A DNA stretch of 64,000 nt from Paeniglutamicibacter quisquiliarum (GCF_019084045.1 NZ_JAHRED010000009.1:1-64000), one strand, 5' to 3'; positions 17,125 through 26,421 are shown, numbered from the stretch's first letter. Numbers and translations: made by a program. Notes: generated from the letters alone by a model not told the origin.

Positions 17125-19026
17125 ATGTCGGAATCGAGATCCTCTTCCGGCGCGGCCCGAACGGGCCCCTCCACCAACAAGCAGCACGGCTCCGGCGAGT
17201 CCGGCCGCGGCGGCGGTCCGGGCGGCCCCGTCGCCCGCCTGAACCCCGCGGACCTCAAGCAGGTCAAGCTCCACCCGGTGAAGCCCTCCCGGATTGCCGC
17301 ACTCTTCGCCCCGCACAAGCTCGCCATCGCCCTGGTCGTCCTGCTCATCTCCGCGGCCTCGGTCATCGGGCTGGCCCAGCCGTTCCTCATCCGCGCCATC
17401 ATCGACGATGCGCTGCCGCACCGAAACACCGCGCTGCTGGCCTGGCTGGCAGGTGGGCTCGTGGCAGTCGCCGCCGCCACCGCGGCCATCGGCGTGGTGC
17501 AGACCTGGGTGGCCACCAAGATGGGCCAGCAGGTCATGCACGCATTGCGCACCCGGCTCTTCGCCCACCTGCAGGCCCAGTCGCTGGGCTTCTTCACCCG
17601 CACCCGCGGCGGGGAGGTCCAGTCCCGGCTGACCAACGACATCGCCGGGATGCAGGGCGTCATCACGTCCACCGCAACCTCCATCGCCTCCAACCTCACC
17701 ACCGCGGTGGCCACGGCGATCGCGATGGCGGCGCTGTCCTGGCGGATGAGCCTGATCTCGCTGGTGGTGCTGCCCCCGGCGATCTGGCTCTCGCGCAAGG
17801 TGGCGCTGCTGCGCCGGGACATCACCAGCGCACGGCAGGCCGAGCTGGCCGGAATGTACACGCAGATCGAGGAGGGCCTCTCGGTCTCGGGCATCCGGCT
17901 GGCCAAGACGCTGGGCACCACCGGCCGCGACGTCGAGCGGTTCTCCGGCTCCTCGCACCGGCTCATCGGCCTGGAGATGCGCAGCCAGCTGGCCGGGCGC
18001 TGGCGCATGGCCACCATGGGCATCGTCTTCGCCGCGATCCCCGCGGTCATCTACCTCGCGGCGGGGTTTCCGGCCACCTCCGGTTCGATGACCATCGGCA
18101 CGCTGGTCGCCTTCACCGCGCTGCAGGGTGCGATCTTCCGCCCCGTCATGGGACTGCTGAACGTCGGGGTCCAGTGGGTCACCGCCATGGCGCTGTTCAG
18201 CCGGATCTTCGAGTACCTGGACCTGGACCCGGAAATCAAGGCCCCGGCGAACCCGCGGGAACTGGACCCCGACAGCGTCCGGGGACGCGTGCGCTTCGAG
18301 TCCGTGTCCTTCTCCTACCGCGACGGCGCGCCGGTGCTTCGCGGCATCGACCTGGAGCTGGCTCCCGGGACCACCACCGCGATTGTCGGGCCCACCGGAT
18401 CGGGCAAGTCAACGCTCGGCTCGTTGCTCCCGCGGCTCCACGACCCCAGCGGCGGGCGGATCACCATCGACGGGATCGACATCCGGGACCTGGCGCCCGC
18501 GACGCTGGCCCGGATCGTGGGCATGGTCTCCCAGGAGACCTACCTCATCCACGCCTCGATCCGCGAGAATCTGCTGCTGGCCGACCCCGCGGCCGACGAC
18601 GCCACGCTGTGGAGGGCGCTGGCCTCCGCGCAGATCGCCGACCTGGTGGCGTCGCTGCCCGAGGGGATTGACACCCTGGTGGGGGCGCGCGGGCACCGTT
18701 TCTCCGGCGGCGAGCAACAGCGCCTGGCCATCGCCCGGACCATCCTGCGCAACCCGAGGGTCTTGGTGCTCGATGAGGCCACCAGCGCGCTGGACAACAC
18801 GACCGAGGCGCTGGTGCAGGAAGCCCTGGACCGGTTGGCGGTGGGGCGCACCACGCTGATGATCGCCCACCGGTTGAGCACCGTCGAAAGCGCGGACCGG
18901 CTGGCGGTCCTCGAGGCGGGACGGATCGTTGAACGCGGCACGCCCGCCGAGCTGCGCGACGCCGGCGGTCCCTTCGCCAGGCTCGTGGCGGCGGGCGAGG
19001 AGAAAACGACCGAACTCGTCCGCTGA
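17125..19026 (+). CDS. ABC exporter with fused membrane and ATPase domains
   Basis: A 633-residue half-transporter of the MsbA/LmrA/MDR type. Residues 1-65 are a Ser/Gly/Pro-rich lead, about 65-345 the six-span membrane domain, and about 385-620 the nucleotide-binding domain with Walker A GPTGSGKST, a Q-loop in MVSQETYLIHASIREN, signature FSGGEQQRLAIARTIL and Walker B VLVLDEATSALD. It should homodimerise and export lipids, drugs or peptides. The start with AAAGGTGG before it is preferred over an upstream ATG that has no ribosome site. The divergent MarR gene suggests induction by a toxic ligand. No partner half-transporter is adjacent. Confidence 0.92.
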   Translation: MSESRSSSGAARTGPSTNKQHGSGESGRGGGPGGPVARLNPADLKQVKLHPVKPSRIAALFAPHKLAIALVVLLISAASVIGLAQPFLIRAIIDDALPHRNTALLAWLAGGLVAVAAATAAIGVVQTWVATKMGQQVMHALRTRLFAHLQAQSLGFFTRTRGGEVQSRLTNDIAGMQGVITSTATSIASNLTTAVATAIAMAALSWRMSLISLVVLPPAIWLSRKVALLRRDITSARQAELAGMYTQIEEGLSVSGIRLAKTLGTTGRDVERFSGSSHRLIGLEMRSQLAGRWRMATMGIVFAAIPAVIYLAAGFPATSGSMTIGTLVAFTALQGAIFRPVMGLLNVGVQWVTAMALFSRIFEYLDLDPEIKAPANPRELDPDSVRGRVRFESVSFSYRDGAPVLRGIDLELAPGTTTAIVGPTGSGKSTLGSLLPRLHDPSGGRITIDGIDIRDLAPATLARIVGMVSQETYLIHASIRENLLLADPAADDATLWRALASAQIADLVASLPEGIDTLVGARGHRFSGGEQQRLAIARTILRNPRVLVLDEATSALDNTTEALVQEALDRLAVGRTTLMIAHRLSTVESADRLAVLEAGRIVERGTPAELRDAGGPFARLVAAGEEKTTELVR

Positions 19027-19254
19027 GCAGGCAGCGCCCGGGAGCGGCCGAAGCCGAAATTCACGCCATGGTGCCCATCCGGCGGTGACCGCCGCCCTTG
19101 GCACTCGGGTGCCTTGGCGGCGGGCCGCGCAAGGGTGCGGCGTTCCGGTGATGCGCGGGATTTCTGGCGTATCAGGTCAAACGGGGGCGTTCGGTAGGCC
19201 GGCACTCAAGGGGAGGGCCAGGTGCCTACCTGCCGACGCAAGGGAGCGCCGCCG

Positions 19255-19956
19255 TCACTGCGCGCGCAGCACGAAGAAGACGAAGCTCAGGAAGGACGTC
19301 CGGCCCGTGAACTGCGGCGGGATGATTTCCGGCGGCGCGTCGGTCGAGTACGGCGGTTCGCTGACTGTTTCGATCCGGAACCCCGCCGCGGCAAACGCAT
19401 CCGTCATGGCGTGCAGCGGCCGGTGCCAATACGTGAGCGTGGCCGATTGGCCGTTGAACGTGTGCTCGTCCGAATACCTCGCCGGCACGAAGTAGTCCGT
19501 GCCGGGGTGCGTCCAGGGGTAGAGAATCGGATGGTTGACGGACATGATGAGCCTGCCTTCCGGCCGCAGGACGCGCCGGATCTCCTCCAGCGGGCCCACC
19601 CAGTCCTCCAGGTAGTGGAACACCAACGAGGCGACGACGTCGTCGAACGAATCATCGGCGAAGGGAAGGGGCCGGGCCAGGTCGGCGGTGAGCAGGTCCG
19701 CCCCGGCACCCAGCCGTTCGCGGGCCAGCCGGATCATCGCCTCGCTGGAGTCGAATCCGGTCACCTGGGCACCGCGGTCATGCAGCGCCGCCGCGAGCGG
19801 CCCGGAGCCGCAGCCGGCGTCAAGGATCCGGTGATTGCTCACGTCACCGGCGAGTTCCAGCATCGCCGGCCGTTCGTAGAACCCGTTGAGCAGGCTGGTT
19901 TCGTTTTCGGCCGAGTACGCCTCGGCAAAGGTGTCGTAATTGGTGTCCTGCGGCAT
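19255..19956 (-). CDS. Class I SAM-dependent methyltransferase
   Basis: A 233-residue methyltransferase of the Methyltransf_11/UbiE type. Motif I is ILDAGCGSGPLA near residues 44-55, with the acidic end of strand 2 in VTGFDSSEAM near 65-74 and the strand 4 block FDDVVASLVFHYL near 101-113. It transfers a methyl group from S-adenosylmethionine to an unknown acceptor. The ATG is preceded by GGAGGAAAT. It is followed by about 230 bases without a gene and preceded by the ptsI gene on the same strand at about 130 bases, so it may be separately transcribed. No substrate clue is present. Confidence 0.82.
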   Translation of the reverse strand: MPQDTNYDTFAEAYSAENETSLLNGFYERPAMLELAGDVSNHRILDAGCGSGPLAAALHDRGAQVTGFDSSEAMIRLARERLGAGADLLTADLARPLPFADDSFDDVVASLVFHYLEDWVGPLEEIRRVLRPEGRLIMSVNHPILYPWTHPGTDYFVPARYSDEHTFNGQSATLTYWHRPLHAMTDAFAAAGFRIETVSEPPYSTDAPPEIIPPQFTGRTSFLSFVFFVLRAQ

Positions 19957-20085
19957 TTGGCATTTCCTCCGGGTCTCGGAACGGGGACACGCTTTTACCC
20001 GAGGCTAACAGCACCGGCACGCCATCCCGGGCAGGCCCTGGACCGTGGCTGGCGGGCAGGGTGCCACGGTGCCGCGGGGTGGCGG

Positions 20086-21771
20086 CTACAGGCCCAGGTC
20101 GCTGAGCGTCGGCAGGTGCTCGCGGACGGTGGCACGAGCCGCTTCGGCGCTCGGCGCGGCCAGGGCCAGCTGTGCCAATTCGCCGGCTCGCTCCAGGGTG
20201 ACGGTCTTGAGCACCGCTGCCACGGAGGCAAGCGACCTGGCGGACATCGACAGCGTCGAGACGCCCAGCCCGACCAGCACCACTGCCAGCGCGGGGTCGG
20301 CCGCGGCCTCCCCGCAGACGCCGACGGGCTTGTTGTTGCCCTCGGCCCGGGAACCGGCGACGGTCAGGTCGATCAGGCGCAGCACCGCCGGCTGCCACGG
20401 GTTGTTCAACGCGGCCAGCGGGCCGAGCTGGCGGTCGGCGGCCATGGTGTACTGCGTCAGGTCGTTGGTTCCCAGGGAGGCAAACGAGACGGTGGAGAGG
20501 ATGGGGGCGGCGCTGAGTGCTGCCGAGGGGACCTCGACCATCACCCCGGGGGTTGCCAGCCCCGCGTCGGCGCACATGGCGGCGAAGTCGGCCGCCTCGG
20601 AAGGCGTGGAAATCATCGGGGCCATGACCCACACCTCGGCTCCGGAACCGTTTGCCGCGGTGGCGACCGCCGAGAGCTGGCGGGCCAGCACGCCGGGGGA
20701 AGTGGTGTCGGTGCGGTAGCCGCGCACTCCCAGTGCGGGGTTCGGCTCGGAGGCGTCGGTGAGGAACGGCAGCGGCTTGTCGGCGCCGGCATCCAGTGTG
20801 CGCACCACGACCTTCTTGCCCTCGAAGGCATCGAAGACAGCCTTGTATTCGGCGACTTGTTCCTCGACGGTCGGCTCGGCGTCGCGGCCCAGGAAGCAGA
20901 ATTCGGTGCGCAACAGGCCCACGCCCTGGGCGCCGGCCGCCGCGGCCTTCACGGCGTCCTTGCCGCCGCCGACATTCGCCAGCAGCGGGACCGGGTGGCC
21001 ATCCGCCATCACGCCGTTTCCATCGAAGACCGTCAGCAGTGCGGCGTTTTTCAGCCAGGCGGCGACGGCCTCGCGCTCGGTCTCGCCCGGCTCGGTGGAA
21101 ATCGTTCCTGCGGCGCCGTCGACGAAGACCTCGGTGCCGGTTTCCAGCGACTCGAGTCCGGGAGCTGCGACCACAGCGGTCAGTCCCAGGTCCCGGGCGA
21201 TGATGGCGGTGTGCGATTGCGGTCCGCCGCCGGTGGTCAGCAGCGCAATGACCTTTGCCGGGTCAAGGGTGGCGGTGTCGGCCGGGGCCAGGTCCTCGGC
21301 GATGAGGATGAACGGGGTCTCGGAATCGGGGATGCCGGGCGCGGGGACCCCGCGCAGTTCGGCCACGATGCGGGCTCGCACGTCGAGGACGTCGGTGGCG
21401 CGTTCGGCCATGTACCCACCCAGGGTGATGAGCATCTGGGCGACGGTGTCGCCCGATTGCCAGATGCTGCGTTCGGCGGAGAGCCCGCCGTTGATCATCT
21501 GGTTGGCGCCCTTGAGCAGCATGGAGTCGGTGGCCATCAGGGCGGTGGCCTCAAGAACGGCCTTGGCCTCGGGACTGGCTCCGGCCGCGCGGGTGCGCAA
21601 TTCCACCTGCACTCGCACCGCCGCATCCTTGAGTGCGGCGATGGCCTGGTCGGCCGACATCAGCCCATCGAGCGGATCCCCCGCGGGAGGTTCGGTGAGC
21701 GCCGGGGGCATGTGGCGGATGGTTCCGATGACGCGTCCGGGCGTGACGCCCACTCCTGCGAAGTTCAGCAC
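20086..21771 (-). CDS. ptsI: Phosphoenolpyruvate-protein phosphotransferase (PTS enzyme I)
   Basis: A 561-residue enzyme I, the first phosphoryl carrier of the sugar phosphotransferase system: it takes phosphate from PEP and passes it to HPr. The phosphorylated His is at residue 187 in GGGPQSHTAIIARDLG. The C-terminal PEP-binding barrel shows GVGLLRTEFCFLG, RTLDAGADKPLPF and ASLGTNDLTQYTMAADR, all conserved. It begins with GTG, with AGGAAC six bases before it. It is divergent from a TetR gene, followed after that by an EIIA gene, but no HPr or sugar-specific EIIBC gene is in view. Cytoplasmic. Confidence 0.93.
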   Translation of the reverse strand: MLNFAGVGVTPGRVIGTIRHMPPALTEPPAGDPLDGLMSADQAIAALKDAAVRVQVELRTRAAGASPEAKAVLEATALMATDSMLLKGANQMINGGLSAERSIWQSGDTVAQMLITLGGYMAERATDVLDVRARIVAELRGVPAPGIPDSETPFILIAEDLAPADTATLDPAKVIALLTTGGGPQSHTAIIARDLGLTAVVAAPGLESLETGTEVFVDGAAGTISTEPGETEREAVAAWLKNAALLTVFDGNGVMADGHPVPLLANVGGGKDAVKAAAAGAQGVGLLRTEFCFLGRDAEPTVEEQVAEYKAVFDAFEGKKVVVRTLDAGADKPLPFLTDASEPNPALGVRGYRTDTTSPGVLARQLSAVATAANGSGAEVWVMAPMISTPSEAADFAAMCADAGLATPGVMVEVPSAALSAAPILSTVSFASLGTNDLTQYTMAADRQLGPLAALNNPWQPAVLRLIDLTVAGSRAEGNNKPVGVCGEAAADPALAVVLVGLGVSTLSMSARSLASVAAVLKTVTLERAGELAQLALAAPSAEAARATVREHLPTLSDLGL

Positions 21772-21874
21772 TTGGGTTCCTCGATCCGGTGGGTTGCTCT
21801 GGGGTTGTCCGATGCGCGCGGCAGCCGTCGATCACTCCAGGACTCGAGCATGGGCATAGGTGTGATCCCCTTCA

Positions 21875-21889
21875 TATAGCAATGCTATA
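21875..21889. promoter_or_regulatory. Candidate TetR operator between ptsI and the TetR gene
   Basis: TATAGCA-A-TGCTATA is a perfect palindrome with seven-base arms, 19 bases before the TetR start and about 105 bases before ptsI. The AT-rich composition stands out from the surrounding high-GC sequence. Autoregulation by the TetR protein, and perhaps control of ptsI, is inferred. Confidence 0.6.
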
Positions 21890-21907
21890 GGTGATACGGT
21901 AGCAGTC

Positions 21908-22630
21908 ATGAGTCTTGACTTCCAGCTTCCGCCGAGAGAGAGGCTGCTGCAGGCCGCCGTCGAGCTTCTGGCGAATTCTGACGGGGCCGCCGTTTCGACC
22001 CGGAAAATCACCGAGTTGGCCGGGGTGACGGCGCCGACCCTCTACCACCACTTCGGGGACAAGGAAGGATTGTTCGACGCGGTCGTAGCCGTGGGCTTCG
22101 AACAATATTTTGCCCGGGAAATCGGCCGTGCCAACACCGAAAAGCCGCTCGACGACGTGCGTCGCATGTGGGACCAGCATGTGCGCTTCGGCATCGAGCA
22201 GCCCCACCTGTACCTGGTGATGTTCGGCAATGTTCGGCCCGGGAGCCGCTCCAACCGGGTCGCCGAGGCCGAGGCCTTGCTGCGCGAAAAGCTGGATCGG
22301 GCCGCGGAGGCAGGGCACCTGAACGTGGCGCCGCCCGATGCGGTGCGCAGCATCCTGGCGGCGAACATCGGGGTCACCCTGATGCTCATCGCCGAGCCCG
22401 CGGCCGAGCGGAACTTCGAGCTCTCCGACATGACCCGCGATGCCGTCATCACCGCGGTGTCATCGGATGCGGGCATTGCCGACTCCGCAACGCCCGTGGA
22501 GACCTCCTCCGTCGTGGTGGCTGCCATCGCCCTGAATGCCGCCCTCGAATCCTCGAACCCGCAGCAGCTCTCCAGCACCGAGATGAAGATGTTCCTGGAA
22601 TGGCTGCATCGCATCTCCAAGACCTCGTAG
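21908..22630 (+). CDS. TetR-family transcriptional regulator
   Basis: A 240-residue regulator. The N-terminal helix-turn-helix spans about residues 10-55 and contains VSTRKITELAGVTAPTLYHHF, followed by GDKEGLFDAVV, the canonical TetR pattern. The C-terminal ligand/dimer domain is typical of TetR_C and has a variable ligand pocket. It lies 62 bases before the EIIA gene on the same strand and opposite to ptsI, so it could control PTS genes on both sides; that is unusual because PTS genes are more often governed by GntR, DeoR or antiterminator proteins. The effector is unknown. Confidence 0.9.
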   Translation: MSLDFQLPPRERLLQAAVELLANSDGAAVSTRKITELAGVTAPTLYHHFGDKEGLFDAVVAVGFEQYFAREIGRANTEKPLDDVRRMWDQHVRFGIEQPHLYLVMFGNVRPGSRSNRVAEAEALLREKLDRAAEAGHLNVAPPDAVRSILAANIGVTLMLIAEPAAERNFELSDMTRDAVITAVSSDAGIADSATPVETSSVVVAAIALNAALESSNPQQLSSTEMKMFLEWLHRISKTS

Positions 22631-22692
22631 GCATCCAGGCGTGCCAATATTCTTTTCCTGCGGCGCTGCAGGACAACTGATTAGGAAAAACC

Positions 22693-23220
22693 ATGGCCAC
22701 TCACTCTGAATCCGCCGCGCATGTCGACCCGCCGGTTCCTCCCACAGCCGCGAAAGCCGCGCAGGAATCTGCTGGCACGGCACGCACGCAGGTCCTGGTC
22801 CTCGACAGCATCGTGCTCACCGGCACCGCGCACTCGCGCGACGGTGCCATCGACGAGGCCGGGGACCTGTTGCTTGGTCGCGGGTCCGTGAAGGAGCAGT
22901 ATGTGGCTTCGATGCATGCCCGTGAGGCCACGGTGTCAACCTACATGGGCAACTTTCTGGCCATCCCGCACGGCACCAACGAAGCCAAAGGGCTCATCAC
23001 CAGCACGGCGGTGTCGATCATCCGCTATCCGGAAGGCATCGACTGGAACGGCCAGGAGGTCAGGTTCGTGGTGGGTATCGCCGGGGTGAATAACGATCAC
23101 CTCGCCATCCTGTCCTCGGTTGCCAGGGTCTTTGCCGACCGGGAACTGGTCTCGCGGCTGGAAAACGCCGTCACCCGCGAGGAGATCCTCCACATTTTTG
23201 GCAAGGTCAACGAATCCTAA
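22693..23220 (+). CDS. PTS EIIA component, mannitol/fructose type
   Basis: A 175-residue EIIA of the PTS_EIIA_2 family. After a 35-residue Ala/Pro-rich lead, the domain runs to the C-terminus, with the active-site His at residue 93 in NFLAIPHGT, the family motif, and a preceding MHAREATVSTYMGN. It accepts phosphate from HPr and passes it to an EIIB. It is encoded as a free protein; the EIIB/EIIC parts that would make a mannitol-class transporter are not in this window. It might serve a distant EIICB or have a regulatory role. RBS AGGAAAAACC precedes the ATG. Confidence 0.88.
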   Translation: MATHSESAAHVDPPVPPTAAKAAQESAGTARTQVLVLDSIVLTGTAHSRDGAIDEAGDLLLGRGSVKEQYVASMHAREATVSTYMGNFLAIPHGTNEAKGLITSTAVSIIRYPEGIDWNGQEVRFVVGIAGVNNDHLAILSSVARVFADRELVSRLENAVTREEILHIFGKVNES

Positions 23221-23428
23221 TGGGTTGCGCGATCGGGTCGGCGGCAGGGGGCCGGTGGTCCGTCACCACGTTGCCTGGGGTTGTTTGCTTGTCGGCCGAT
23301 GGCCGTGCCCGGTAAGGGGCGGGGACTGGGATTTGGTGGTATTCGCACCTAATCGCTGAATCTCCCGGAAAACCTGTACCGAGGCGTTGCCCGCACGCTG
23401 ACTGCGGACAACAAGGCTCTCGGGAGTA

Positions 23429-25129
23429 TTAGAACAGCGTGGCTTCGGGGCGCTGCCAGAAGGCGTTGCGGCGAGGCAACTGTTCGGGGTCGAGGTGTTT
23501 GGGCAGGATGACATGCGGCAAGCCGTTGTGGACGAGGAGTGTGAGCAGTCCGTTGTCGGCCATGTGGTGGTGGCAGCTGCACCCTCCGGTCATTCTGCCG
23601 ACGCTGGTGCGGCCGCCTTGGGCGTATCCGTCGATATGGCACATTTCCAGGAGCTCGGGCGGGACCGTGCAACCGGGGTAGAAGCATCCTCCGTCCCGGG
23701 CAAGGATGGCGCGCCTCATGTAGTCGGGTGCCAGGCGCATCTCCTGGCCGAGATCGAGAATTTCGCTTTGGCCACCCAAAACCAGCGGGATGACACCGTC
23801 GGTGGCCAGCCGCCTTCGGACCTCGCCGATGGGGATTTCCAGGCCGTGCGCGCTCCAGCCAGCTCCCTTGGCCAGTCCGAGGAGGGTGTCGAGCCGGCAG
23901 TGAATGACCAATTGGGCGCTGGGCAGCCCGGTGGTTCCCTTACCCGGCGGCTTGTTCGGTGCCCTCATGAGGTTGAGCAAGGTCTGGAGATGCCGTTGGG
24001 GCGGCGTGAGGCCATCGGCGCCAGGGACAGTGCCGTTGAGCGGGTCGCCTGGTCCGGGTGCAGGTGCCTCCAGGAAGTCGTTTTCGGTGTTTGCGGGGCG
24101 GGTGAACCAATCCGGGCCGTCCGGGGTTTCCGCGGCGTTGCCGCCCGTGGTGGCACCATTGGCGTCGGCCATGGTTCCGGCCGCGGGGGTCATCCCGGTG
24201 GCCGCCGAGGCCAGCGCCTCGCGGTTTCCGGCGAGGGTTCGGGGGTTGCCTGACGCGGCGAAGTGGGAGAGGAAAACCTCTGCGTCCGCATTCAGCATGC
24301 ACATCGACATCCAGGTGTAGTGCCGCGTGCGTTTGGTGACGAAAATTCCCGTCTTGGCACGGATTTCATCCGGTGAGGGTTCCTGCTCGGTGGCATTGTC
24401 GAGTTCGTCTGCCAGTGCATCAAACAGACTGTTGGTGGCGCGCGGGATTCCGGCGGCGACGGATTGGGCAACCTGTTCCTCGAGGCGCCCGGCGAGGTCG
24501 GGCATCTCCGGATGGGCGGCGATCGAGGGGGCGAGCTTGTCAAGCTTTCGGGCCGCGGCCGTGGCGGCGCCCAGACGGGCGGCGCCGGCATGCACCTGCT
24601 CGGCGAGCTTGGGATAGCGCGGACCGCAGGCGTTGCCGTGGATGTCCGTACGGGGGAGCAGGCTGTTGGCCGCGTGCAGGCGGTCGCGGGCGGCAAAGTG
24701 GCCCAGTCCCAGGGCTCCCTGGAGAAAAGCGGTGGTGTCCTTGAACGGCATCAGCCCACTGGGCACCGTGGCCGGGTCGGCAAGAAGCGCGGTGCGGCTA
24801 CGGATGAACGCGTCCGGGTCTTCGGCAATCGCCCGCACCTGTTCGAGGTTCTGCGCCGGCAGGTCCTGGACCAGGGTGCGTTGGGCGGTGTGCGCCGCGC
24901 GAATCTGCGAGAACTCTGTCTGCCGGTGGGTGCGTTCGACCGTGTGGGCCAAGAGCGCCGCCTGGGTGGGGGAGGAGATCTCAGTGGACAGCTGGCCGGC
25001 GAGTTCGTCGGCGCGTCGGGACAGGGCATGGAGCAGGCGCAGCTTCTCCACCGGCGACACTGTGTGTCCCGGATCGCCACCGTCGCCGGTGAGTGCCTCA
25101 ATGAGCTCCTGCGTATCCATGCCTCCCAT
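23429..25129 (-). CDS. DUF222 / HNH endonuclease (13E12 repeat family)
   Basis: A 566-residue protein of the large actinobacterial DUF222-HNH group. The N-terminal 400 residues are the DUF222 region with helical, Ala-rich segments. The C-terminus has an HNH-like zinc/nuclease motif: RDGGCFYPGCTVP, then CHIDGYAQGG, then CSCHHHMADNG. Members are multi-copy in Arthrobacter and mycobacteria and their function is largely unknown; some authors link them to repeats or mobile elements. The ATG at MGGMDTQ is preferred, since the longer upstream frame has shadow-like composition. It is a lone gene with about 200 bases on each side. Confidence 0.85.
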   Translation of the reverse strand: MGGMDTQELIEALTGDGGDPGHTVSPVEKLRLLHALSRRADELAGQLSTEISSPTQAALLAHTVERTHRQTEFSQIRAAHTAQRTLVQDLPAQNLEQVRAIAEDPDAFIRSRTALLADPATVPSGLMPFKDTTAFLQGALGLGHFAARDRLHAANSLLPRTDIHGNACGPRYPKLAEQVHAGAARLGAATAAARKLDKLAPSIAAHPEMPDLAGRLEEQVAQSVAAGIPRATNSLFDALADELDNATEQEPSPDEIRAKTGIFVTKRTRHYTWMSMCMLNADAEVFLSHFAASGNPRTLAGNREALASAATGMTPAAGTMADANGATTGGNAAETPDGPDWFTRPANTENDFLEAPAPGPGDPLNGTVPGADGLTPPQRHLQTLLNLMRAPNKPPGKGTTGLPSAQLVIHCRLDTLLGLAKGAGWSAHGLEIPIGEVRRRLATDGVIPLVLGGQSEILDLGQEMRLAPDYMRRAILARDGGCFYPGCTVPPELLEMCHIDGYAQGGRTSVGRMTGGCSCHHHMADNGLLTLLVHNGLPHVILPKHLDPEQLPRRNAFWQRPEATLF

Positions 25130-25330
25130 TGTGGACGCCCCTGGAAGCGGCGGGGCCAAGGTGCGCGGGGGTGTGGAAAACCTGTCGCGCGGAGGGCAGC
25201 GATGGACCGCGGGGCAACGGTCCCGGGTGTCTGGGTGGCGGGCACCGGGCCGTTGTCTTCGAGACCGGGCTTCTTGGGATGTCTTCGCTTTCGAAGGCCA
25301 TGAACGCGCTTGCCGTGGCAGAATTGCCGC

Positions 25331-25780
25331 ATGGACCCGAACCAAAAACTCGTTGAAGCCGCCATCGAACAGCTACGGACCAGGTGGCCCGGGGCCCGGG
25401 ATTCGGTTGCGGCCGCCGCCGTGGTGCTGGAGGACGGAGAAATCCTGACCAGCGTCAGCTTCGACAATTTCAATGCGGCCGCGACCTTGTGCGCCGAGAC
25501 TGGCGCGGTGGCTCAGGCCTACACGCTGGGGAAACGGGTGGTGGCGTCGGCCTGCGTGACCGGCGGAACCGCTGAGGGAACCTACCAGGTGCTGGCGCCG
25601 TGCGGAATCTGCCAGGAGCGGCTTGCCGTGTGGGGGCCGGGGGTCCTGGCGGCCGTCCCGGGATCCGCCGGCGGAGCCGAGTGGGAAATGCGCACGCTGC
25701 GGGAGTTGAATCCGTACTACTGGGCGACGTCGTTCACTTCCCAGGGACAGTGGCCGTCCACCGCCGAACACGGGGAATAG
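25331..25780 (+). CDS. Cytidine/blasticidin deaminase-like protein
   Basis: A 149-residue zinc-dependent deaminase fold. The first zinc motif is CAE at 54-56 (Cys in place of His, as in tetrameric cytidine deaminases) and the second is PCGICQE at 90-96. The catalytic Glu is E56. Family members hydrolyse cytidine, deoxycytidine or blasticidin S. Sequence between the motifs is shorter and less conserved than in housekeeping Cdd, and no pyrimidine-salvage neighbours are present, so a deaminase of unknown substrate is the safer call. The ATG is 31 bases past the beginning of the longer open frame and matches the start of the domain. Confidence 0.78.
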   Translation: MDPNQKLVEAAIEQLRTRWPGARDSVAAAAVVLEDGEILTSVSFDNFNAAATLCAETGAVAQAYTLGKRVVASACVTGGTAEGTYQVLAPCGICQERLAVWGPGVLAAVPGSAGGAEWEMRTLRELNPYYWATSFTSQGQWPSTAEHGE

Positions 25781-25826
25781 GCCCGGCGCGCCGATCCGGG
25801 AAGCCCGCGTCCGCGGCCCGGCGGGG

Positions 25827-26294
25827 TCACCAGAGCTCGCGCTCGACCGCCGCCGACCGGATCTTGGCGAGCATGGCGCGAAACCGCTCCCGTTCGTCCC
25901 CGGAGAGTGAGTCGAAAAGGGTTTCCCGCACGAAGGACACATGTCCCGGTGCTGCGCTGCGGATGGTGTTCCAGCCGGCATCGGTCAGCTTGATGTCCTG
26001 GCCGCGGCCATCGCAGCTGGAGGCGCAGCGCTCGATCAGGCCCTTGCCCTCCATGCGGCGCAACAGGTGGGACACCCGCGAGCGATCCCACTCCAGCGAG
26101 GTGGCCAGGTCGCCGGGGCGCAGGGCGTCGGGCGCGGCCTGCGAAACGGCCGCAAGGACCGAGTATTCGCCGCTGGACATCCCGGCATCGCGGGCGAGCT
26201 GGCGGTCCATCGAGCGGGGGAATCCCCAGAGGAATTCGCGGAACTCCAGCCACAGCTGTTGTTCTTCTTCGTTGAGCCATCGGGGCTCGGACAT
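25827..26294 (-). CDS. MarR-family transcriptional regulator
   Basis: A 155-residue MarR protein. The core shows LWGFPRSMDRQLARDAGMSSGEYSV-type dimer helices (N-terminal), then the recognition region LEWDRSRVSHLLRRMEGKGLI and the wing around SSCDGRGQDIKLTDAG. The ATG at MSEPRW has GAGG six bases before it; a GTG four codons upstream is possible. It is divergent from an FMN-dependent reductase gene, and two palindromes of a shared type occupy the gap. It most likely represses both genes and responds to quinones, nitro-compounds or oxidants, by analogy with other MarR/azoreductase pairs. Confidence 0.9.
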   Translation of the reverse strand: MSEPRWLNEEEQQLWLEFREFLWGFPRSMDRQLARDAGMSSGEYSVLAAVSQAAPDALRPGDLATSLEWDRSRVSHLLRRMEGKGLIERCASSCDGRGQDIKLTDAGWNTIRSAAPGHVSFVRETLFDSLSGDERERFRAMLAKIRSAAVERELW

Positions 26295-26322
26295 GGCATG
26301 CCTCACACTTCGGGAAATTTAG

Positions 26323-26334
26323 TTGACACGTCAA
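26323..26334. promoter_or_regulatory. MarR operator, copy 1
   Basis: TTGACACGTCAA: five-base arms TTGAC/GTCAA around AC, a typical MarR-size inverted repeat. It is 29 bases before the MarR start and pairs with a second site 47 bases away (centre to centre). Confidence 0.7.
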
Positions 26335-26369
26335 TCTTCTCTCGGCAGGATGTAAATATCAAGTTGTAG

Positions 26370-26380
26370 TTGACGCGTCA
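26370..26380. promoter_or_regulatory. MarR operator, copy 2
   Basis: TTGACGCGTCA: TGACGCGTCA is a perfect ten-base palindrome with the same TTGAC half-site as copy 1. It lies about 42 bases before the reductase start and would cover its promoter. Confidence 0.7.
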
Positions 26381-26421
26381 GCAAACAGGGCGCGCCTCGT
26401 CCCAATTCAAGGAGATCACGC

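Noticed and set aside
19222-21879. 885-residue plus-strand frame across the methyltransferase and ptsI genes
   Set aside because: Shadow of two minus-strand genes with clear catalytic motifs.
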